Below are positions 12,701 to 24,100 of a DNA stretch of 64,000 nt, one piece after another. The notes below the pieces were generated by a model. That model did not search any database, was not told the origin of the DNA, and saw only the letters and a program-made list of their open reading frames with translations. How positions within the stretch are numbered: position 1 is the first letter of the stretch; every line of letters begins with the position of its first letter. A program made the position numbers and the translations under genes. The DNA is from Agrypnia vestita. Lineage: Eukaryota > Arthropoda > Insecta > Trichoptera > Phryganeidae. The stretch is from assembly GCA_016648135.1 (NCBI GenBank), contig JADDOH010000133.1, positions 124,001 to 188,000 of the forward strand, given 5' to 3'.

Positions 12701-15089
12701 CAATTGTTAAAAAAAACTGCTCATATTTTGTCTCAAGTATCTCGGAGACGTCCTAATGTAAACTCTTTCGGCTCGTGGATTCAAACTGAGCCTGTTAACT
12801 GACGTTCAAAGTTGATGCCATATTGAAGGACGTTAGCAACAAAGCATTTAAAAATACGAAACGTCATTTTAATCTCTTCCATTTACAACTAAACCTCTTT
12901 AAAATAGTCTGGCCCGATGCGAATACAAAACAAGTTTAGATATGCATATTTAAGTAATAACTGTTTACATCAGAGACATATAAAAAAATAACAAGAGTCA
13001 TTCGATATATACACTAATTCTGAAATATATTTACAAAATTGAGAATCTCTGGTTACCTTCAGAACAGTAGGTTAACCGATTAATGGGGCACAGTTTGAAA
13101 CACACATCGCGCATGTCAGAGAACGGATATACGTTTTTTCGGAATAAAATTATGCGTAACAACCGCCCCCTTTCAATATGGCATATCAGATTCAGCGCAT
13201 TGAAATATAATCAAGTCGAAAGGGTTAAAAAACAGAGGGAAACAAATATGAAGCGAATATGATTCGAAATATAATGCTACGGTTGAAACGTAAACAGATT
13301 AAGGTAAAAATAAACTACGTTCTAAATATTGAAATAACTCGGTGAAATGAAGTTATATTTTGCTTGTAATTAACATGGCGCCATAGCTGTATACGGCCTC
13401 GCCCAGTATAATATATTCCGCAAAAGTAATCCAGACATACATATATAATTGTTATTACTCTCATAAAAATGCCCAGCTCCAAAATCCTACCAAATGTTCC
13501 GAAGAAAATATTAGGGACACGGAATTAATTATATATTCTGCGGAGAATAAGACAAAAGCTTACTCTAAAGAATAGAAAAAAGTTTGTATAACAATATTTA
13601 TCTATTTCAGGATAAAACATAAAATGGACGTATCAAAACTTATTCGAAATTCATAAAATTATATGCGACGATCTAAAATATTTTAGTCAAATTATTTTAC
13701 ATTAATTAACACCAATTTAATCGAAAATAGGTGTGTATTTCTAAAGCCTCAAATTCACAACGTATTAAAAAAGATTTTAAAAATATCATTAAATACGATA
13801 GGACGCAAAATGCGAACATAATCATAATATACGTCTATGATGTATATAAACACCCCTTTAAAATAATGTTTTAATTTGGACTGGACAATAAGACAGCTAA
13901 CGAATAAACACAAATTATATACATATAGGTAAAGTTTAATCGTAAAAAATAATACATATAATATCCCGGATTCTAGATAATACGAAGTTAAAGCCTAACT
14001 ATTTAACAATAAACCGAAAACCTTCGTCAGAATCTCTTTAAAAGAATAGGCAAATAAGGATCATTCCACGTATTCCATTATATACGCCCATCGTCGAAAG
14101 AAACCTTAAGTTGAATTTAGATGAGTATCGCTATACTGATGTTTTAACAATTTCGAAAGTATCATCAATTGTTAAAAATGACTATATTCTCTAAAAACTC
14201 AATGTATATAATATATAAGGTATATTATGTAATATGTTCATCAATAATTTACAAGCTTATTATGATGCTATTAAATGAATCGTAGGCACTACTTTAATAA
14301 TTGTTTTCTCCACACTTCACTAAATTGTTCAGTCCTTTGTGGAACACACAAATTGTTTAATAACATATTAAGCTGCTTATCAATTGCACTGGCAAGACAA
14401 TTTTAGCCGCAGTCGGTCGCGTACAAGACCGACGTTTCGAATGCAACTCTGAATATAAATACACGCAAAAACGCTGAACAACGTGTAAGTACAAAGGCAA
14501 GATCAGTTCTTCATTTCAATACACCCCTTCATCACAAGGCTTCAACTATCGTAACGAGAAGGTGGAACGGACCGGGAGGCCGCAGCGTCTACACAGATAC
14601 ATGAACGGAGACTTCGGCTTGTAACGAGGTAAGCAAGCTACAAGCTAAATTCCAAAGACCTTAAGAAGAATCTCGAAAAAATATAAAATTACTTAAAAAT
14701 AATCGTTATCAACTTAAGAACTACATCGCATTTATTTTAAAACCGGCTAAACGATAAAAATTACTGAATTTAATATTTAAAAACAATGCGAAACGATGCG
14801 TATTTCGTCCGAAATGAAAGCAACCATTGAAAAATTACGAAAATCGAAAAACAGACAATTTCAACTGTCGTCGATAAAATGAGTCGCGTCGGTTCGGAAA
14901 CGTTCAGTGGTCTAATTGAAGAATAAATGCGATGCGTTACACAATAATCTCACGAGGAATGTGGTGGTCGAGGGTGGGGTGAAGACGAAGGCGAAGACGG
15001 GCAACAGACGTCCGGGCCGCCGTGAGAGTTGGAGACGTGATGACGGGTCGGTGGCAGTCAAATTAGACCAGCCTGTCTCAGGGGTGTTG
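9760..15089 (-). other. Candidate Lar 3' UTR and downstream flank
   Basis: No coding sequence recognised on either strand. The stretch is mostly unique-looking, apart from one repeat at 11186-11815, unlike the repeat-rich DNA further left. Minus-strand AATAAA signals exist (for example near 10364) but AT-rich DNA makes them common, so the 3' end of the transcript is not fixed. Four UGUANAUA (Pumilio-type) motifs on the minus strand lie at 12372, 13006, 13028 and 13916 (leftmost base). Confidence 0.4.
11186..11815 (+). mobile_element. Non-autonomous DNA transposon, family 1, copy B
   Basis: Left end GGGGTTACACCACCTCGA, right end TCAAGGTGGTGTAGCTCC: imperfect terminal inverted repeats of about 20 bp. 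Internal core AAGCTAGCGTGGTAGGTGAA (11324-11343) is shared with copies at 4425, 44150 and 54375-56046. About 630 bp and no ORF. TTAA-like bases flank both ends, but a target duplication is not clear. Confidence 0.75.
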
Positions 15090-15158
15090 TCAGTTGGTGT
15101 AGTGGTCGAACGATCCCAAGTACTCCAAGGCGGCGCGGTAGCAGAACTGGTACTGGTC
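15090..15158 (-). CDS. Lar: Lar terminal coding exon, 22 codons and stop
   Basis: [20 protein letters not shown], then TN and TGA. This is the conserved C-terminus of LAR-type phosphatases, which completes the MVQTEDQY motif across the junction. Acceptor TTTTGTCTGCCCCTCAG is strong. It lies 2.1 kb from the rest of D2. The 3' UTR continues to lower coordinates. Confidence 0.96.
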   Translation of the reverse strand, partial: DQYQFCYRAALEYLGSFDHYTN

Positions 15159-18100
15159 CTGAGGGGCAGACAAAAGCATAACACTTGCCGTAACCATAAG
15201 AGTGTTTTGATGGTTGAGAGTGACTTTTTAACATATATAACGGTAAAAAAACTAACCCATAAAAACCAAGTTTTCATTATACTCCCTTTCTCATTTACTA
15301 GTGGAAAGAAGTTTGGCGCTTGACCTACGCGTTGGGTTCGAGTCGGGCGACGCTTCGAAAGCGAGTGATAAAAAATTCGAAAAATATAAATTATACTATA
15401 ATTATTTTTTTAAACGAAAATTTGTTAGATTATTTTTATCGTCGCCACGAGTCTGTCTGAAAAGTTTCAGCTCGATTGGATCACGGGAAGAAGGTTAAAA
15501 ATCGATCCAAAGTTTTTTCGACAGACAAGCAAGCAAGTAGACGCTACGAGTTAAAAGAAAGGGAGTATAAATGTATTTTATTTTTCAACATAATCCCCTT
15601 GCAATTTCAATACACTAGCTATACTATATACTGTACTATACACCAGCGAGTTCACATTTTTTTCAAACCATCTGAAGAGCAAGATTCTTAGCCAGCGACC
15701 GCCAGACTTACGTAATAGTATCAAACCTGAAATACTATCTGTAGTTACGCACTTTACTAGGCAAGAAATTTGGGATATTATGACATTTGCGATCAGGAGA
15801 TTTTGGCAGATAACAGGTAATACAGGTACAAAAAAAATGAGCAAGTAAAACGTAAAAATAACAGATCTGATGTTTTAATTTGTTTAACGAGGCAGTACTA
15901 AACACCAGTGGCGTGCAGCGCATACAAGCAAAAAAGCTGTGCATTAGTAAAGATTCTGGGAAACAAATATTAATTAAATAATCCTTATCTTAAGAAAAGG
16001 TTGATTTAAAATTCTAGCTTTAATTCGTCCTACGGTTAGAAGTTTTATTTCCGACGTTTCTGTCAATTCTTAAATTATCTCACTTATTTGCGCCTAATAA
16101 ATTTGATCCATAGATCTAGTTACGCCGAGAAAAACTCGTCCTGAACCGTGTATTTTTACATAGCTCTATGTCTGCGAGTTTCGTGGAAAAGCGTGAGTCT
16201 TCGAAAGGTCCTATGCCAGGCGAGAACTACGCGCACGTCATTAGCAGAAATGATATTTTTAACAAATTCCAACCAAAAGTTTTTGTGTGAATTCTATTTG
16301 TCATTTCTATGGTGAATGTAAATACCATCTGTCATATCCAATGGTCAAATCCTTGTCATATCATAATGATTATTTACGACGACACTGCCATCGATGATAT
16401 CATAAAATGTTTGATTTATTTTTGTGAAAAGAAACGTTTATCTGAAATTAGTATTATTCCTGATTTAATTATATATAAATCGTCATCGTGATTGCAATAG
16501 CGGGCTAACGAGAGAGCGTGTCATCGAGATGGTTCAAAACCTGTTTTGTGTTAACGTAACTTTTCCTCTGTTTCTTTAATGGATTTTCATTACAAAAAAA
16601 AATATATTAACACCCGACGTTCTATTTTAATCACATTTACAAAACAAGAAGAATATTTATCTTTAAACGATTGCATAACATTAACTATCTCACAGATTTT
16701 CGTGAAATATTGACAGTACGCTTCAAAAACATGGTGGAAGAAGTGTTGTCAATCGTTGAAGTCACTCTCCCGTCCGACTGCCCTCGCAGATGATAGCCTC
16801 TTAAAGGGGCATCGGAGAAAATATATAACTAAGGTGAGAAAATCTTCGAGATTTGGCCTCATGTCTAGATACACATCTAGGTCGGGGAAATTTATAAATC
16901 CGGCAGCTGTATAGATCAACTGAGAGATTTGAAAAAAAAATCTTTGAAAGGGCGTGCAGCATTATTTTCCACCCTGAGTGAAAAGTATTTTGCAAGAGAC
17001 GCTGTTTTTATAATATTGCTATCGTGAAACCTTAGAATTTATTATAGTGATCTTGCTGGACAATTTACAAGTACAAGGGCCATAAGCCTTATTGATCCAA
17101 ATATCATCAAAAAAAACTAGAAAATGCACAATGAATGACTTTAATTGAAACACAATATTTATGATATATATTTCTGTGTTCGTTTTGACACAATTTCTCA
17201 TGTTTTTAAAAATAATAACACCATTAAATTCAATGAAAAATGAGGTTAATCACTAAACATGATGACGTATTTTGTAAAAATAAGTTATAATGTTACCTCG
17301 GTTTGCACCATGGCAGGCCGCTGCGTGCGGAGAACTCTGACGGCCTGGAAGACGTCCACAACCCCCTCGTACTGCATCCTCTCCAGAACCAGAGACAGGG
17401 TGATGAACACCCCCGTGCGGCCTACCCCCGCACTGCAATATTTTAAAGATTAATAGGGAGATAGGGGAAGATATATTTTTTTTTACAAATGAACAGATCA
17501 AGGAAAACAGCAAGCAACTAAAAATATTGACAAACAAATGTTCATACATCCATATATAAAAATATTCACCTGCAGTGTACGGTGATCGGCCCGTCCTGAC
17601 CAAACTGCTCTTTAGTTTTGTGCACTTGGCCTAAGAAATCAATAAAGCCTTCCCCGCTCTTTGGAACACCTTGTTCAGGCCAGTCAGTGAATTGGAACTG
17701 ACGGACAGTTCTAGAAGATCCGTCTCTAGCATCGGTTACCTGAATAATGCAAAAATATTGGTTATTGTTCAATAATATGTATTATTTACAAACAAAATAC
17801 AATGCGAGTACGCGTGATGATAAACATACCTTGAATTCTCTGAGAATATATTGTGGCATATTATATTCGGCGATAGGATCCACAACGAAACATTGGTACC
17901 GAACCGATCTATCAGAAGGCCAATATTGGTGACATTTTTCCTAAAAGAACACAGAAAGTTAGTCGCTACAATAAAAAAGATATCAAAATATACAAAAGCG
18001 CAGGTGAGATACTTACGCGACCCATCTCTTTAAGCTTGGTAAGCATTACGACAATGGTAGAGTTGTGTTCCCACAGCATTCTCCAGAAGTCGTCAGTGGT

Positions 18101-21100
18101 ATCCACAAGAGGACCTTGGGTGGCGATGTAGGCATTCCGGTACCGGTAACCATCGACAAAGCTGGCGTTGATGTAGTCAGACCCATCAATATTCCGCACG
18201 GGAGCCAGGCACACTCGAGAAGATTCAAAAGGCAAGATATGAACGAGGCGGTTTTTATGTTTATTGCAGGGCATGTTGGCCGACATAAAACGGGTGGAAT
18301 CGGCTTTTATATTGGATAGTTTCTTGAATTCTAGCTCCATGCCAGTAATGTTTTCACCGAGTTCATTCTGCATCAGTTTTTGGATATGAGAATGCAAATT
18401 TCTAGCTGCCACTTCCGTGGTTCCGCAAATAACGGCTTCTAACAGGGCATCGTGGATGAAAATGTACTGGTCCTCGGTTTGCACCATGTAATTACGTTGC
18501 GCGCGCAAACATGTCACGTGGCCGTAGATGTCAATCATCTTCTCGTGCTTCATTCGCTCCAGCATGGAGTCGATGACAATGAAACAACCCGTTCTGCCGA
18601 CACCAGCGGAACAGTGAACAACCATAGGTCCGGCATCTGAAGGGTTCAGGTTGCGCACGCGACGCAAGAATTGTAGGAAGGGTGCAGGATGGTCGGGTAC
18701 GCCGTGGTCTGGCCAAGCGGTGAACTGGAGTTGCTTCACTTCCCTTCTCTCCGGATGTCCAGCTCGCGACACCTGGAATGTCCTGATACAATACGTAGCT
18801 AATTCCTGCACTTCCGATATGGTGATGGTCATCTGTCCATACGTATCCGTTCCTCTTGTGGGCCAATATTGATCACATTTGATTCTTGTCCGTTCTTCTA
18901 GTTTAGTCATCATGACAATTGTCGCCGTACGCAGTTCCCAGCACATTCTCCAGAAATCAGCAAACGTATCCTGTAGAGGACCTTGGGTAGCGACGTATGC
19001 GTTGTGTTTGCGGTAACCGTCACAATAATTTGCATTAATATAATCTCCTCCGAGAACGCCATCCTGAGGTTGCAGGATGACTCTGCTATGGTCGTACGCG
19101 ATGACGTTAGCGTATCGATTTTTTGGTTTGTTTACTTCCATATTTGAATGGTCCCATGTAAACTGCTGACCAGGTTCGATGCTTTCGTACTCCTGAGAGA
19201 ATTTCAGATTGTCGTTTGCTTTCAGTCTTTCTATATGGTTTGCCAATTCTGTTATCGGAATAGGAGGATGAGAAATCATACCGGGAGTCTGGAAATTGAG
19301 ACGTCGCATTTCAACAGGGTCTGTTGGAGCAGAGCTCATCCCTATATCTGCTGCCATTAATGGTCGGGTAACAGCGGCTTGGTCAGGTGCTTTGCAGGGT
19401 TGCCTTCGTTTTTTGATTATGAATATCAGGACCAAACATATGGACAGCATAAGCGCGGCAATGATCGGGCCAATAACCCACAGCATACCGGCTTCCTCAG
19501 TTTTCCTATTGACAGACACATCGGGATCACTCGCTACATTAGGATTGGGTCGTCGAGGAGGGTCACCGGGAGGAACCTCTCGCATGTCAAGAGATAGGTA
19601 TTCGGAGAAAGGGCTAGATGTATAAAGGTGTTTCTGAGGAGTATCAACAACCGCCCTGACAAATATTCTGTACCTCTTTGTAGGGTCTAACTTACGATTT
19701 GTGAAACCTTCGTAAATATCTCCACTTCCTAAATGAAACGTATACGGAATATTCCTCTGAGGAAACTTTGCTGCTATATAAGGAGAGTTTTCCTTTTCAG
19801 TTTTTCCATTTCCATTAATCATGTCATCGGTTAAAAACTGGTCGGGATTCTTGTTGACATTGGCTTTATCTTCGGGAACGATTATCAAGTAGTAATGAGA
19901 AATCGGACCGTACTCTTCAGACGCTTGTGGTAAAATGACTTGTATTTCTTCCCCATTCACAACACCATAAAAGTCAGGTTCCACCATGGGTTGAGGTGCG
20001 GCCATTTGAGTAGTAACAGTAATTTTAGTCGGTGGGCGATACTGGTGATCACTGGGGACCGCACTTACGTTTACTGAATAAGTGGTAAAAGGGGAAAGTT
20101 CGTTGATAGTATGCGATCTAATGTGTTGCTTTAAGATGATTTCCCTTCTAGGAATCGATTGCATCTGGGTCATGCCCTGAGAATCAACGAATTCTTTAAC
20201 GGCGTCGAAGGAGATTTTATAACTGATAGGGTTAAGTCTGATAGGAGGAGACCATGACAACGTCATCGAGTGCGTGGATACGTCGTGAGCGCGCAAGTCT
20301 AAAGGCACATCTTCCGGTTTAACTTTAACTGTGACTTTTTCAGAGAGTCGGCCAAAGCCCGAAGCGGTCCTACTCGCCACAGCGACGGCATATTGCGCAA
20401 ATTTTTCCAGGTTGGTGAGGTCCGCTGATTCCGTTACTGACACAATTTTTTGTTGCCACGCGTCGAGATCCTCGACAGGCGTCATGGTGTAAAATATAAC
20501 GTAGCCGATAATTTTAGTCCTAGATGGAACTGGCTTCCACCAAACTTCGACACTCGAGTCCGATGTGGCCACGGCGTACACAGCCATCGGAGCTCTCCCT
20601 ATATCTCTTTCAGTGTGCACAGATTGCTTTTCGCTGAATGGACCGGCACCTTGATTTGTGTAAGCCTTCACCTGGTATATGTAATCGGTATTTTCTTCTA
20701 AATTGGTGAACACACTCTTCGTCAAATTCGTTGTACGTTCTATCATAGCTGATTGATCACTCCTTTTTACGAATTGAATGTCATATTTAGTAATTTGACC
20801 GTTTCGATGTTCTCTAATGGGAGAATTCCAAGTAATGCAAACAATATCTGGGGTTTGAAAGTTATGTGAAATATTCGTAGGCGGTCCGGTAGGTGGACCT
20901 TCTGGGGTTAGCCAGTATTTAATTGTCTCTTGCCCTATGCCGATGTGATTCTTTCCAGCTACTCTAAACTCGTATTCGACTCCCCTTTCGAGATCGTTAA
21001 TTCTATGAGATGTAATTTTAATGCCAGGAAGATTCTCTTCTTTGAGAGGCTGATCTTTAACACCGTATCTTAGTCTATAGCCTTGTAGTTCACCATATGT

Positions 21101-24100
21101 TTGGGTCGGCCTTGCCCATTCCAGTTCAATAGAAACAATTGGATCTCGCTCTAGAACCCTGCAAAAATATATACAAATATATAAAATGGTACCTAATTGT
21201 ACAATGGTGTGTTAAGGTATACATTAACCTAAAAAAACTCACTTGAGATTAACGGTGGGTCTATTGGGAACGCCGCCAGGAGTACGAGCAGGAACGGGCG
21301 TGCTGCGATCCCCATCACCCTTCCGAGTAAGAGCAGCTACCTGGATGCTGTATCGTGTGTCTGGTTGCAGACCAGTTACATTTAACTCGAGAGACATGGA
21401 ATCCACAACATCAAAACGCATCGGCTCATTCAAGAGACTCTTACTCTGCAAAAAGGGTTTGAATTTTAGATAGTTGAAGATGTTAGCTCGATTCAAGTAC
21501 AAAATATTTATTTAAATCAAAACTCAAACCTCCTCCTTGGTTTCTTGCACATGCACGTGGTAGCCCCTGATGATGCCATTCCTATCTTTCTCTTGCGGCG
21601 GTTTCCAGCTAACGTGAAGGGCGGTGGAGTTGATAGGATTAACTCTGACTTCCTGGGGCTCTCCGGGCACTGTAATACATGAACACGGGTAAGCGCGTTA
21701 ACACGGCAAGCAGACCACGCACGCGTGCAAACAAGCACGCACGAAGAGACATACACACATTTGCAATGTACACACTGACGCACGTCTTACTACACAATCA
21801 ACAAGTCACCTCTTGAAGATGCTCGGTAATGTCCCGTCACAACACGAATTTTGAAAGTTTGACATTTGAATACCAACACATCGACAAGTATTTAACTAAA
21901 TGGCGTGCCGCCCTAGCGGCGGACGCCAATTAACATCAGTTAATCAACAGCTATTTTCATAGTTACCTGGAAGGTCCCATGGGAATGACAAATGTACAGA
22001 AAATTGCGTAAAATATATACACATTGTAAACAGAACATTAGTAGTGACATGTAATGATAATAAAATAACCTACTATTCATAAAGTGGAAAAGACAACTTC
22101 AAATTATTAGTTGGAATAAAACAATGTCCGAAACCCGTGACGACTGGTTGGGAGAATCGACCAAAAATCAGTGAACGTGGGGTGGTTTGTAAGCCCCAGC
22201 CGTCGGGGGGACATCGTTCTATCGAAGCAATAGGTTACGCTAAATGTTAAGTAGGCATCAGGCGGATTCGGATACAAAGGAGGACACATGTTTAACAGTA
22301 ACATCTAATGGGCGACTACATCAGACTACAAGCAACACGTAAAATAAGTGCAGTGTATACTTACTCTTGACGGCTGTACCGTGGTTACCCAGCGAGCCAA
22401 ATAAAGTCAGAGAGAGAAAAAAGAAAAAATCGCATTGAAGTAATTAGCGACAACGGTTTCGGAGTGATTTGGTTGGATCTCAGGGGCGCTAGCCTACAGA
22501 GCCCATCGGGGACATCACTCACACATGTATTGATTCTGGCAGAAGCCCGAGGACCGTTATCAGAGACGCAGACGCGGGGTCGACGGTACTACAAAACAAA
22601 ATGGACCGTAGAGCTGTTGGCTAGGAGTGTGTGAGCGGTATCTTACGGCGGCCGAGTGGTGTTAGTGGTGACTGGTGACGTGGCGGTGGTCGGTGGTCGT
22701 GGTCGGTGTGGCGGACGGTCCTTCCGTCCTCCGTGTGGAGCATATTTACAACGGTGACTTTGTATGTACATTATTACTAAGGACATGCATTGACAGGATC
22801 AAAAGATAACAAGAAAGGGAAGAAGGCGACAGGTCGAAAGAGCGATAGATCGAAAGTGACAGTCGATAAACAAAAGTAAAGTTACACAGACAGTTGGAAG
22901 AGAGTATAATGTAAAATATAAGTACTAGAACAGAGAGTAAGAGTGAATACATCGAGCCGAGCCAGTTCACAACTGAGGTGTGTGGGACAGTCTAATACGA
23001 AGTATTAGAATTAGTTACTGTTGCAGTTGCAGCTGCGCTCGCAGTTGCAGTATGCCACTAGACGGGGAGTGTGGGTCTAGGCGGTGGCGGTGGTGTGTTG
23101 TGCTCAGTTATGAATTGACTGATATGTACAAAAGAGTAAGTGGTACGTACGTCTGACTAGTGCGTCTGACGGCGCGGACCATGTGGCCAGTCCGGTGTTC
23201 CTATTGCGGGTATTGGTATTCAAATGTGGTTCCAACCGTAACGAGTCGTGTTTATTCTGTGAGACCGCCGTATTGGTGAAATGTGTGGTGTGGGCGGCTC
23301 GGCGCTCCCATTCCCTCGCACTCGCCCTACATCCGTCCTCATGCGCGCACGATTCGGCCACGAGCAGTCGTGTCAACATCACACTGTGCGATAGTGCTAT
23401 CAACCAACAAGTGCGGCAATACCCTACTAGTGCCAGGGGTGCTGTGGAGGGGAGAACCGATACGGAAGGAAGGATCAACTTAAAGCATGCAAACATCCGG
23501 ATTCTAAATACTGATAAACGGTGCGTCAACTCAAGAAAAACGGTGCCGTCGACATTTCAATAATACGGTGCATATAAATTGCATTTCAGTGAGTGCCAAT
23601 ACATAATGTATTAAACGTGAGCCGATACAATGACTCAAAATAAATCATTACATGTGATCGTGAGTGGAATTAAACTAAACATAGACATGATGGAAAGTGA
23701 CATGAAAGGAAAACAATATATCGATATTTTAATCAAACATAAAGGAATACTTTCATATTTCAGAAGCGGCGTGTGCCGCTTTGTTACTAGTGCAACTTAC
23801 AAGAAAATATTTTAGTAAAAAAACCTCTCCTCTTAAACATTTCCTGCTAAAGCTTCAAGGAACAGAAGAAAACATTTGTAGATTAGTACAAAAGTTAAGA
23901 TCGATCCTCAGTGACGAAATCGTTGTTATATGCAGACAAAAATAAACAATAGTAATTAAAAATTAAATAGGTTGGGGAAGGTGGTTGTTTGTAGATCCTC
24001 AAACCAGAGGCAATTCTTGCCCGGAACACAGACAGAGGAGTTCAAAATAATAGCACAAATTTGCTAGTATTACTTGACGGAAAACTTTTAATTTTTAATT

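Noticed and set aside
14912..15323. ORFs of 121 and 135 codons around the Lar terminal exon
   Set aside because: They are out-of-frame or read through the splice acceptor; the real coding piece is 15090-15158.
23104..23563. Overlapping 141- and 126-codon ORFs on opposite strands as proteins
   Set aside because: Explained by the GC-rich composition lowering stop frequency; neither resembles a known protein.
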